Part shown: positions 16,378-24,049 of the stretch, one piece after another | How positions within the stretch are numbered: the stretch's first letter is position 1 | How the letters are laid out: every line of letters starts with the position of its first letter | Origin: Bin76 sp963665765 | GTDB lineage: Bacteria; Actinomycetota; Acidimicrobiia; Spongiisociales; ZC4RG35 | Direction of reading: 5' to 3' | Assembly (NCBI GenBank): GCA_963665765.1 | Contig: OY762464.1 | Coordinates: 620,001-684,000 of the forward strand | DNA: 64,000 bases | Program-made: the position numbers and the translations under genes | Notes under the pieces: generated by a model | Databases searched by the model: none | Seen by the model: only the letters and a program-made list of their open reading frames with translations | What the model was told of the DNA's origin: nothing

Positions 16378-17514
16378 TTATTCAGCCAGCAACCCGGCCA
16401 TTTGGTCCAGGGCAGCCAGATTGTGTCCGGCCACCATGGAATCGATGTGAGGGAGAGAAGCAACCAATCCCCTGGTCAAAGGCCGGAACCCGGGGTCGCC
16501 CATCAGGGGATTCACCCATATCACCCGGTAGGCCTGACGAGCGAGACGAGCCATGGCCTTCCCCAGAACCTGGGGATCTCCCCTTTCCAGGCCGTCTGAG
16601 CAGATCAGGACCAGCGATCCCCTGTTCCGGGAGTCGGGCCCGTAACGTCGCACGTATTGGGTGATCGACTCCCCGATCCGGGTGCCGCTCTCCCAATCCA
16701 CCACCCGCGCGGCTGCCTCTTCTATCGAGCGATTGGGATCCCGCCAACGCAGTTGGGGGGTGATGCGGGTGAGCCTGGTTCCGAAACAGAACACCTCCAC
16801 CCCGTGGGCGGCCCGATGGGTGGCATAAGCGAAATGGAGGAGCGGACGGGAAAAGCCCGCCATGGACCCGGAGATGTCCAAGATCAAAACCAGCCGGCGA
16901 GGCTTGATCTTTCTGCGACGATACGCCCGATAGAAAGGTTCGCCGTCGCTGCGCAGGGAACGCCGCACGGTTCTCCGCAAGTCGATCCGCCCGGTAGCTC
17001 CCGGGCGGGTGCGCCGGACCAGCCGCCTGGGCAGGTTCACCGTGATTCCGGTCACCAATCGGTGTAGCCACCGAAGATCCTCCTCCGTCCAGTGATCGAA
17101 CCGCTTTTCTTTGAGAAGCTCGTCTTGGGACGCGGTCGGTCCGCTGGAACCGGGGCGGTCATCGGAAGGGTCCACCACCGCCACCTCCTGGGGGGTCGCC
17201 ACCGTCCGCGTTCCGCCCGGCGCCCCGTCGGAGTCCCATCCTCCGAAGACGAACTCGCCCGGACGGGTGGAGGGCTCCTGCTCGGACCGGAGGAACCACT
17301 CGGCGAAAGCCCGGTCGAAGTCGGGGTACCTGCGATGGTCATCCACCAGGGTCAGCCGACCTGCCCAGTACAAGTCGGCCGGATCGGTGGGGTCAAGTTG
17401 GGCCGCCGCCCGGCAGAAGGCCAGAATCCGAACCGGTCCAACCGTGAAACCGTGGGTGCGCAGATGCTGGCCGAAGCGGATCAGTGACCCGAAAAGCTCC
17501 TCGCCGTCATTCAA
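16378..17514 (-). CDS. VWA-domain protein, CoxE-like
   Basis: About 378 residues. The C-terminal two-thirds is a von Willebrand factor A domain with MIDAS motif LDISGSMAGF and a later SDGLERGD. The N-terminal part is helical and includes a Pro/Gly-rich linker. CoxE-type proteins work with a MoxR ATPase in maturing the metal centre of CO-dehydrogenase-like hydroxylases, as here with the gene just upstream. No ATG begins the frame: TTG 17514, with GAGGAG about 10 bases away, overlaps the ATPase stop by 8 bases; TTG 17523 is an alternative. Family certain, start less so. Confidence 0.85.
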   Translation of the reverse strand: MNDGEELFGSLIRFGQHLRTHGFTVGPVRILAFCRAAAQLDPTDPADLYWAGRLTLVDDHRRYPDFDRAFAEWFLRSEQEPSTRPGEFVFGGWDSDGAPGGTRTVATPQEVAVVDPSDDRPGSSGPTASQDELLKEKRFDHWTEEDLRWLHRLVTGITVNLPRRLVRRTRPGATGRIDLRRTVRRSLRSDGEPFYRAYRRRKIKPRRLVLILDISGSMAGFSRPLLHFAYATHRAAHGVEVFCFGTRLTRITPQLRWRDPNRSIEEAAARVVDWESGTRIGESITQYVRRYGPDSRNRGSLVLICSDGLERGDPQVLGKAMARLARQAYRVIWVNPLMGDPGFRPLTRGLVASLPHIDSMVAGHNLAALDQMAGLLAE

Positions 17515-18400
17515 GGTCGGCAAGCTCCTCGATGAATCCCGCCGCCGTTTCCAAATCGTCGCGCTCTTTGAGCGCCGCCCCCAGGGTGAGCCGGACCGTC
17601 TCGGTGTCGAGGCGTTTGATCCCAAGCCGCTGCAGGGCCCGCGACCAACTGATGGTCTCCGCCACCCCTGGGGCCTTCACCAGATCAGCCCGGCGCAGGC
17701 GGGCCGCCGCTCGCACCACCTTGCGAGCCAGCGCTTCGGACACTTCCGGCGCCCTGGTCCTGATTATCTCCACCTCCCGCAGGTGCTCGGGAAGATCGAT
17801 CCAATGGTATAGACAACGTCGTTTGAGGGCGTCATGCAACTCTCTGGTGCGGTTGGAGGTCAGGATCACCATCGGGGGGGCGGACGAGTGGATGACACCC
17901 AACTCGGGGATGCTGATCTGAAAGTCCGAGAGGATCTCCAGCAAGAAAGCCTCGAACTCGTCATCGGCCCGGTCGATCTCGTCAATCAGCAGAACGCACT
18001 TTCCTTCCGATCGCAATGCCCGCAGCAACGGTCTTTCCAAGAGGAATTCCTCGCCGTAGATGTCCCGGCCGGCGCCGTCCCGGAGATCAGCGGCCCGCAG
18101 ATGAAGAAGTTGGCGGGTGTAGTCCCACTCGTAGAGAGCCTGGGAAGCGTCGATCCCCTCGTAGCACTGCAGGCGCACCAGCGGAACCGCCCAGGCATCC
18201 GCCAACGCCTTGGCCACTTCGGTTTTCCCCACTCCCGCCTCCCCCTCCAGCATCAACGGCTGGGGAAGGCTGCGGGCCAGATAGACGGCGGTGGCCAATC
18301 CCCGGTCGGCCAGATAGGAATGGCGGCGCAAGAGTTCCGCCACGTGGTCCGGGGAGGCAAACCCGACCCCTGCGTCCGGTGCGGGCAAATCTGTATTCAA
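17507..18400 (-). CDS. MoxR-family AAA ATPase, CoxD-like
   Basis: A 297-residue AAA+ ATPase with Walker A GEAGVGKTE, Walker B LLIDEIDRAD and sensor TSNRTRELHDALKRRC. In CO dehydrogenase systems CoxD is a MoxR-type ATPase needed to build the [CuSMoO2] centre. Here it begins the operon coxD-coxE-like, M-S-L, SDR, aminotransferase. Because the large subunit lacks the CO dehydrogenase loop, this pair probably matures a related centre. It is divergent from the hydantoinase with 73 bases between starts. Confidence 0.9.
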   Translation of the reverse strand: MNTDLPAPDAGVGFASPDHVAELLRRHSYLADRGLATAVYLARSLPQPLMLEGEAGVGKTEVAKALADAWAVPLVRLQCYEGIDASQALYEWDYTRQLLHLRAADLRDGAGRDIYGEEFLLERPLLRALRSEGKCVLLIDEIDRADDEFEAFLLEILSDFQISIPELGVIHSSAPPMVILTSNRTRELHDALKRRCLYHWIDLPEHLREVEIIRTRAPEVSEALARKVVRAAARLRRADLVKAPGVAETISWSRALQRLGIKRLDTETVRLTLGAALKERDDLETAAGFIEELADLE

Positions 18401-18418
18401 GTCGATCCCCCAAACGGA

Positions 18419-18446
18419 TTGTCACGGCAAGATATTGGAATAGGCT
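18419..18446 (+). promoter_or_regulatory. Candidate sigma70-type promoter for the hydantoinase operon
   Basis: TTGTCA at 18419-18424 and TAGGCT at 18441-18446 are separated by 16 bases, with AAGGAG at 18462-18467 and GTG at 18474 following. This gives a short leader. It lies in the 73-base divergent gap with the MoxR gene. Assigned by consensus only. Confidence 0.4.
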
Positions 18447-18473
18447 AGAAAGAAGTTGAACAAGGAGAGGTTG

Positions 18474-19877
18474 GTGAGCACCACACTGATCAGGGGAGGA
18501 CGGGTTATAACCGCTTCCCGGGACACGGTAGAAGACATTCTCATCGAAAACGGGAAGATCTGCCGGCTGGGCAACCTGGGCGACTTTCCCGCCGATCGGA
18601 TGATGGACGCCGCGGGGAAGCTGGTGATTCCCGGGGGCATCGACCCTCACACCCACATGGACACACCGGCGGGCGACACCTTCATCTCCGATGACTTCTA
18701 CACCGGCACCGTGGCGGCGGCGGTGGGTGGAACCACCACCATCATCGACTTTCCCATCCAGAAAAAAGGAGATGATCCCCGGGTGTCGCTCGAAGAGTGG
18801 TTCGGGAAATCGGAAGGGAAGGCCGCGGTGGATTGGGCCTTCCATCAGATCATCGCCGATCTGCCGGCAGCCTATCTCCCTTCCCTCGGCGCCCTGATCG
18901 AAGAGGGGGTTTCCAGCTTCAAACTGTTCATGGCCTATCCCAACGCCTGGATGCTGGACGATGGCGCCATTTTCTCGGCGCTGCAGTGGACCGGCGACCA
19001 CGGCGGGCTGATCATGCTGCACTGTGAGAACGGCCCGGCCATCGAAGTGCTCATCCAACAGGCGATTGCGGCCGGGCTCACCGAACCCCGCTTTCATTCC
19101 ATGACCCGGCCTTCCATCGCCGAGGGTGAGGCAACCTCGCGGGCCATCGCCCTGGCGGAAATCGCCAAGGTTCCCGTGTACGTGGTGCACCTGTCGGCGG
19201 CTGAAGCTCTGAGCGCGGTGGGACAGGCCCGGCGGCGGGGATTGCCCGTGTACGCGGAGACTTGTCCCCAATACCTGTTGCTGTCCGACGACCGGCTCGC
19301 TTTGCCGGGCTTCCAGGGCGCCAAGTATGTCTGCTCGCCCCCGTTGCGGACCCCGTCCCATCAGGAGCAGCTTTGGAAAGGGCTGGCCTCCGGTGACCTG
19401 CAGTTGGTCTCCACCGATCACGCCCCGTTCCATTACAAAAAGCAGAAAGAGATGGGCCGAGGGGATTTCACCAAGATTCCCAACGGCATGCCCGGTGTGG
19501 AGTGGCGAGTGAGCCTGCTCTACAACTTCGGGGTGCGGGGGAACCGGATATCTCTGAACCGGTGGGTGGAGATCACCTCCACCAACGCCGCCAAACTGTT
19601 CGGCCTCTACCCACAAAAAGGCGAGATCATGCCAGGATCCGACGGCGACCTGGTGATCTTCGACCCCGACCGGGAGCAAACCCTTTCCGCCGACACCCAG
19701 ATGACCAACTGCGACTACAACCCCTATGAGGGCTGGGTGCTGCAAGGCGCTCCCGAGACGGTGCTGGTGCGCGGGGAGCCGGTGGTCTCGGACGGAAAGT
19801 TCGTGGGCCGGGCCGGGATGGGCCGGTTCATCAAGCGCCGACCATCCGAGACGATCGCCACCGACCTGATTTCCTGA
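18474..19877 (+). CDS. Dihydropyrimidinase / D-hydantoinase
   Basis: A 467-residue cyclic amidohydrolase that opens dihydropyrimidine or hydantoin rings. The binuclear metal site is visible: DPHTHMDTP, the carboxylated Lys in SFKLFMAYP, HCENG, VYVVHLSAAE and the Asp in STDHAPFHY. GDFTKIPNGMPGVEWR matches the substrate-binding loop of hydantoinases. GTG 18474 has AAGGAG six bases upstream, better than the TTG further up. The amidase 16 bases downstream would cleave the carbamoyl product, so the two form a reductive-pyrimidine or hydantoin degradation pair. Confidence 0.95.
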   Translation: MSTTLIRGGRVITASRDTVEDILIENGKICRLGNLGDFPADRMMDAAGKLVIPGGIDPHTHMDTPAGDTFISDDFYTGTVAAAVGGTTTIIDFPIQKKGDDPRVSLEEWFGKSEGKAAVDWAFHQIIADLPAAYLPSLGALIEEGVSSFKLFMAYPNAWMLDDGAIFSALQWTGDHGGLIMLHCENGPAIEVLIQQAIAAGLTEPRFHSMTRPSIAEGEATSRAIALAEIAKVPVYVVHLSAAEALSAVGQARRRGLPVYAETCPQYLLLSDDRLALPGFQGAKYVCSPPLRTPSHQEQLWKGLASGDLQLVSTDHAPFHYKKQKEMGRGDFTKIPNGMPGVEWRVSLLYNFGVRGNRISLNRWVEITSTNAAKLFGLYPQKGEIMPGSDGDLVIFDPDREQTLSADTQMTNCDYNPYEGWVLQGAPETVLVRGEPVVSDGKFVGRAGMGRFIKRRPSETIATDLIS

Positions 19878-19893
19878 CCCCCGGGGAGAAGCC

Positions 19894-20739
19894 ATGACCA
19901 CTGTCAGAACCGCCCTAATCCAGATGTCCACCGTCTATGACCGGGAGGCCAACATCGCCAAGGGAGAGCGACTGGTCCGATCGGCGGCCGACCAGGGAGC
20001 GCAGATCGTCTGCCTGCAGGAGTTGTTCAACACCATTTACTTTCCCTACGAAATGGACCCCCGGCATCTTGACTTGGCCGAGCCCATTCCCGGGCCCACC
20101 ACCGACCGGATGCAGGAAGTGGCCCGCCAGACCGGCATCGTGCTGGTGGCGCCCATCTATGAGAAGACCATCGAGGGCATGCTGTTCAACACCGCCCCGG
20201 TGATCGGGACCGACGGCGAGCTTCTGGGGATCTATCGGAAGAGCCACATCCCCCTGGTGAGCACCCCTACTCTCACCGGTCTGGAGAAGTACTACTTCGC
20301 TCCGGGAGACACCGGGTTCGTCACCTTCGACACCCCGTTCGGAATCAAATTTGCGGTGTATATCTGCTATGACCGACACTTCCCCGAAGGAGTGCGGGCC
20401 TTTGCCTTGCAGGGCGCCCAGTTGATGGTGGTGCCCACCGCCACCACCGGTATGAGTCGCTACCTGTGGGAGTTGGAACTGCGCGCCCATGCGGTGGACA
20501 ACATCATGTATGTGGGAGGAGTCAACCGGGTGGGCATCGATCAGGGCGGATCCGACTCGCACTTCTACGGCTCATCGGTGTGGGTGGACCCCAAGGGCCG
20601 GATCATCAGCCAGGCCAGCGATCAGGACGACGAGGTGCTGCTGGCCGACCTCGACTTCTCGGTGGTGCCCCAAATCCGCAACGAATGGGGCTTCTTCCGA
20701 GACCGCCGCCCCGATCTGTACGGAGCGGTGGCCACCTGA
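19894..20739 (+). CDS. Beta-ureidopropionase-type nitrilase-superfamily amidohydrolase
   Basis: A 281-residue carbon-nitrogen hydrolase. The catalytic Glu is in CLQELFN, the Lys in YRKSHIP and the nucleophile Cys in YICYDRHFPE. FNTIYFP and YRKSHIPLVSTPTLTGLEKYY resemble beta-ureidopropionases and N-carbamoyl-amino acid hydrolases, which release CO2 and ammonia. It lies 16 bases behind the hydantoinase. Together they would take a cyclic ureide to an amino acid, which the divergent aminotransferase could then use. Confidence 0.92.
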   Translation: MTTVRTALIQMSTVYDREANIAKGERLVRSAADQGAQIVCLQELFNTIYFPYEMDPRHLDLAEPIPGPTTDRMQEVARQTGIVLVAPIYEKTIEGMLFNTAPVIGTDGELLGIYRKSHIPLVSTPTLTGLEKYYFAPGDTGFVTFDTPFGIKFAVYICYDRHFPEGVRAFALQGAQLMVVPTATTGMSRYLWELELRAHAVDNIMYVGGVNRVGIDQGGSDSHFYGSSVWVDPKGRIISQASDQDDEVLLADLDFSVVPQIRNEWGFFRDRRPDLYGAVAT

Positions 20740-20878
20740 ACCCAGTGGCCCCCAAACCACGCCTCCACAACACGAGGTGCCAGTGAAGAGGAAAATTGTC
20801 GGGTCCGATGGCCGGAAGTCGTCGCCTTACAGTAGAATGCCGGTCATAGGGGTGCGAACATAAGAGGAGGATCAGAAC

Positions 20879-21235
20879 ATGGGCGTTTTCAACTGGCCAA
20901 TCCGACTGGACAGCATGGACGGCCAACAGTCACTGGAGATAGATGCGATGGTGGACACCGGAGCCAGCTACACCATCGTGCCCGCCCATCTGCTGAAGGA
21001 CCTGGGTGTGTCGCCCATGGAGAAGATCAGCCTGATGCTAGCCGACGGACGGCCTGTGGAATACGACATCGGGGAGGCACGCGCCACCATCGATGGAAGG
21101 AGCATTCCCACCCTGGTGGTCTTCGGGGAGGACAATGCCCGCGCCCTGCTGGGGGCGTACACACTGGAAGGGCTGCGCTTGGCGGTGGACCCCACCCACG
21201 GCAGGCTCATCCCAGCCACAACCGCCTGGGCGTAG
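20879..21235 (+). CDS. Single-domain retropepsin-like aspartic protease
   Basis: A 118-residue protein with one aspartic protease active-site motif, AMVDTGASYTIVP (Asp near residue 24), and the later LLGAYTLEGL that matches the hydrophobic-hydrophobic-Gly motif of clan AA retropepsins. With only one Asp per chain it should act as a dimer. No signal peptide or membrane anchor is seen. The substrate is unknown. It follows the amidase by 139 bases, so it may have its own promoter. AGAGGAGGATC lies just before the ATG and gives a strong ribosome site. Confidence 0.8.
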   Translation: MGVFNWPIRLDSMDGQQSLEIDAMVDTGASYTIVPAHLLKDLGVSPMEKISLMLADGRPVEYDIGEARATIDGRSIPTLVVFGEDNARALLGAYTLEGLRLAVDPTHGRLIPATTAWA

Positions 21236-21250
21236 ACACTTGGTCCCACT

Positions 21251-21355
21251 CTAACCCAAACTCCGGACACTTTCAGCATAAGCCACATCAGCGATGGCAT
21301 AAATATGCACCTCGGGGGCAAGGGCGATCAGACGATCTTCCCGGGGGGTGGTCAT
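21251..21355 (-). CDS. Possible 34-residue small protein after the LLM gene
   Basis: ATG 21355 begins 7 bases after the LLM stop on the same strand and encodes about 34 residues including ALAPEVHIYAIADVAY. I do not recognise it. It could be the leftover N-terminus of a deleted operon gene or chance. It ends 15 bases from the convergent protease gene. Confidence 0.25.
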   Translation of the reverse strand: MTTPREDRLIALAPEVHIYAIADVAYAESVRSLG

Positions 21356-21362
21356 CGGTGGG

Positions 21363-22379
21363 TCAACTCCCGGGCGCGAAAGCCTCCAGCATCTCCTGAT
21401 AGTTGTCGGTGATCGGCAGGGGCACCGGGTAGACGTTGGGACGGGTGGCGTAGGCCGCCAAACCCTCCCGGCAGGATGCCAGATCTCCCCACACGCACAA
21501 GGCACTCACCACCTCGGTGGGCACCAGCGGCATCGCCGCCTCTATCCCGCCTTCCCGGGGAGGCCAACCGCCCATCTCTTCTTGGACCTCTTCCAGCAAC
21601 TCCTCGGGAACCCCGCTCGCCCGGGCAATATGGGGTTGCTGGCCCAGATACATGGTGGTCATACGCAGAGCCGTCTCCAGAGCCCGTTGCGGGTGACGGT
21701 CATCGGCCGACACCACCACCACCTGCGGAAGATCCAGATCGTCGAGCCGCTTTCCCACACGGGCGGCGCCCTCCGCCATCCGGTCAAATGCCCGAGCCTG
21801 GTATGCCAATGACGTGAAACCGTTGAGCAGCACCCCGTCGGCGATCTCTCCCGAAAGGGCCAGCATTTGGGGTCCGGTCGCCCCGATGTAGATGGGGACC
21901 TCCCTGGGCATGTCGGAAGCGCCCTCCCCCAGTTCCAGCCGCAGATCCCGCACCTGCACCAGATCACCCTCGAAAGTAACCGTCTCCAGAGCAAGGAGTC
22001 TCCGACACACCTCCACGTATTCCCGCATCTGCCGCAGGGGACGGCTTCGGATCACTCCTTGTTTCCAAGCCAGCGGATCCCAATATGCTCCGAGCCCCAA
22101 TAGCATTCGGGCCGGAGCCAACTCATCCAAAGTGGCGAAAGTCAACGCCATCAGAGCGGCAGGGCGCGTCCAAGTGTTCACCACCCCGGCCCCGATCTTG
22201 ATCCGCTTCGTCCGGTGAGCAACGGCGCCCATCACCGATATGGCGTCCCGGGCGGTGCGAGTTTCACATATCCAAACCGACTCGTACCCCCGCGCTTCGG
22301 CCTGTTGGGATAAAGCGACCTGCGTTCGGGCGTCGGGACGATCCAAAAAACAAATCCCCATCCTGGCAAGGCGGGTCAC
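21363..22379 (-). CDS. LLM-class flavin-dependent oxidoreductase
   Basis: A 338-residue TIM-barrel protein of the luciferase-like monooxygenase superfamily, which uses FMN or F420. Recognisable parts are GICFLDRP at strand 1, ESVWICETRTARD, HRTKRIKIGAGVVNTWTRP, MLLGLGAY and VPIYIGATGPQMLALSGEIA. The start is GTG 22379 with GGAGGG six bases upstream. It is divergent from the nitrile hydratase genes across a 297-base gap in which I see no further gene. The substrate is unknown; its place among ureide and nitrile enzymes suggests oxidation of a nitrogen compound. Confidence 0.9.
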   Translation of the reverse strand: MTRLARMGICFLDRPDARTQVALSQQAEARGYESVWICETRTARDAISVMGAVAHRTKRIKIGAGVVNTWTRPAALMALTFATLDELAPARMLLGLGAYWDPLAWKQGVIRSRPLRQMREYVEVCRRLLALETVTFEGDLVQVRDLRLELGEGASDMPREVPIYIGATGPQMLALSGEIADGVLLNGFTSLAYQARAFDRMAEGAARVGKRLDDLDLPQVVVVSADDRHPQRALETALRMTTMYLGQQPHIARASGVPEELLEEVQEEMGGWPPREGGIEAAMPLVPTEVVSALCVWGDLASCREGLAAYATRPNVYPVPLPITDNYQEMLEAFAPGS

Positions 22380-22676
22380 CTCACACCCTCCGGCCAGGGT
22401 GGATTCGGCCCGCTTTTCCCAGTTCCCCGCCGTCGGTATCGGGTTCCCATAACTTCATCCGTTGAACCGGGACGGCCCGGCGTCCGCCCAAAGGCTTCGG
22501 CTGTGCAATTGGCTTCGCGCCACCTCCGGAGATCATAAAACGCGATGATACGCCCACCGGTTGATGGCACCTTGATTGAGCTGCCCAATGCTCACACATA
22601 CGGCTGAGAGGGGCTATCGTCGGCATGGCAAACCGCGCCCACCTTGGGGCCGGGCCGCAGCAAAGGGGATGAGCCC

Positions 22677-22979
22677 TTGAAGGCAGTGCATGATATGGGC
22701 GGTCGGCCCAATAGCCGGCCAATCGATCGAGCCGAACGTGATCTGATGGAGTGGGAACGCCGGGCCGGGGCGCTGGTGGATGTGCTCTGTGAGAAACGTC
22801 TTATAACCTCCGACGAGCTTCGCCGCGGCATCGAGACGCTTTCGCCAACACGCTACCGGAGCCTGGGATATTACGAGCGTTGGTCGGCGTCGTTGGAGCT
22901 TCTCCTGGTCGAGAAGGGTTTGCTCACCACCGAGGAGATCGACAGCCGAGCGAACGCCATCGAGGGAAGGTGGGCTTAG
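22677..22979 (+). CDS. Nitrile hydratase beta subunit, N-terminal half as separate gene
   Basis: A 100-residue protein matching the N-terminal half of nitrile hydratase beta subunits: KAVHDMGGRPNSRPIDRAE at the start and then ALVDVLCEKRLITSDELRR and YYERWSASLELLL. The start is TTG 22677, with AGGGG eight bases upstream, because family members begin close to xxxIHDMGG. In ordinary nitrile hydratases this is fused to the next gene product; separate genes are known from thiocyanate hydrolase and toyocamycin nitrile hydratase. Confidence 0.85.
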   Translation: MKAVHDMGGRPNSRPIDRAERDLMEWERRAGALVDVLCEKRLITSDELRRGIETLSPTRYRSLGYYERWSASLELLLVEKGLLTTEEIDSRANAIEGRWA

Positions 22980-23288
22980 GTGGCGCGGTTCCTGCCTGGC
23001 GACAGGGTCAGGGTGCGCTCGACCCCGATTGACACTCACCACCGGACGCCGGGATACGTCAAGGGAAAGGCAGGGATGGTGCAGGCTCTGGCGGGAAGCT
23101 TCTATGATCCCGAACTGCGAGCGTACGATGGCAGTGGGCTGCCGAAGAGGGTTCTTTATCGGGTGGAGTTTCAGATGGGAGACCTCTGGGGCGAGGGTTA
23201 CGGTGGGCCAACCGCCGATCGACTGCTGGTCGACATTTTCGAACAGTGGCTGGAACGGGCCACAGATCCGGTCGGCTCGGTTGGTTGA
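22980..23288 (+). CDS. Nitrile hydratase beta subunit, C-terminal (SH3-like) half
   Basis: A 102-residue protein matching the SH3-like barrel of nitrile hydratase beta: FLPGDRVRVRSTPIDTHHRT, PGYVKGKAGMVQAL and YRVEFQMGDLWGEGYGG. GTG 22980 directly follows the stop of the preceding gene with no spacer, so translation is coupled. It should complex with the N-terminal half and the alpha chain. Confidence 0.88.
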   Translation: MARFLPGDRVRVRSTPIDTHHRTPGYVKGKAGMVQALAGSFYDPELRAYDGSGLPKRVLYRVEFQMGDLWGEGYGGPTADRLLVDIFEQWLERATDPVGSVG

Positions 23289-23290
23289 AC

Positions 23291-23938
23291 ATGGGTTCTG
23301 AGCATCATCACACCGACCACGGGCATGACCATCCCGGCGTGGCGGATGACATCACTCTCAGCGAGCGGGCCCGGCGCATGCTGGCGATGGAGGAACTCCT
23401 GGTGCAAAAGGGCGTGATCGGCCCCAACGATGTCCAACGGGTCAGGGATGTTATAGCAGCACGGTCGCCCACGGACGGCGCCCGGGTGGTGTCTCGGGCA
23501 TGGATCGACCCCGACTTCAAACGTCGCCTGCTAGAGGATCCGCGGGCGGCTTTGGATGAGATGGGATATCCGCCGGTGTCGGGCGCCAAACTGGTGGTGG
23601 TCGAAAACACCGAAAAGGTGCATCACCTGGTGGTGTGCACTCTGTGCTCCTGTTACCCGACCTCTCTGCTCGGCCCTCCACCCGACTGGTACAAGAGCTT
23701 CGCCTACCGCTCGCGGGCCGTGGTCGATCCTCGGGGCGTGATGCGGGAGTTCGGGCTGGCGGTGAGCGAGGCGATCCAGGTGCGGGTGGTCGACAGCGCA
23801 GCCGACCTGCGTTACATGGTGCTGCCCCTCCGACCGCAGGGAAGCGAGGGGATGAAGGAAGAGTATCTGGTGACGCTCGTCACACGCGACAGCCTGGTGG
23901 GAGTGGGTGTACCCAGCCGACCCGGCGCCCGTCACTGA
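23291..23938 (+). CDS. Nitrile hydratase / thiocyanate hydrolase catalytic (alpha-type) subunit
   Basis: A 215-residue catalytic subunit. The metal-binding motif is VCTLCSC (Cys116, Cys119, Ser120, Cys121); Thr in the second place is the cobalt-type signature, while iron enzymes have Ser. PPPDWYKSFAYRSRAVVDPR is the conserved segment that follows. It hydrates a nitrile to an amide, or a related C-N substrate. The N-terminus is His-rich (EHHHTDHGHDH), unusual and possibly metal-binding. No separate activator gene follows; the next gene is an ABC binding protein after a hairpin. The start is ATG 23291. Confidence 0.92.
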   Translation: MGSEHHHTDHGHDHPGVADDITLSERARRMLAMEELLVQKGVIGPNDVQRVRDVIAARSPTDGARVVSRAWIDPDFKRRLLEDPRAALDEMGYPPVSGAKLVVVENTEKVHHLVVCTLCSCYPTSLLGPPPDWYKSFAYRSRAVVDPRGVMREFGLAVSEAIQVRVVDSAADLRYMVLPLRPQGSEGMKEEYLVTLVTRDSLVGVGVPSRPGARH

Positions 23939-23948
23939 CCACGTCACC

Positions 23949-23990
23949 GGGAGGCCGGCCCCTTTCTTTCCCGTTTTCAGGGCCGCCTCC
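23949..23990 (+). terminator. Hairpin after the nitrile hydratase genes
   Basis: GGAGGCCGGCCC at 23949-23960 can pair with GGGCCGCCTCC near 23979-23990, with one bulged base and a loop rich in T and C. It lies 10 bases after the catalytic subunit stop. There is no T run afterwards, so a factor-independent terminator is only probable. Confidence 0.45.
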
Positions 23991-24049
23991 CATATTGGGT
24001 CTCTATTGTCTTAGGAGCAGCAACGCTTGTTCATATAGAAAGAGAGATC

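Noticed and set aside
18087..19931. 614-codon minus-strand open frame across the hydantoinase
   Set aside because: Shadow of the hydantoinase gene, whose metal-site motifs are complete on the plus strand.
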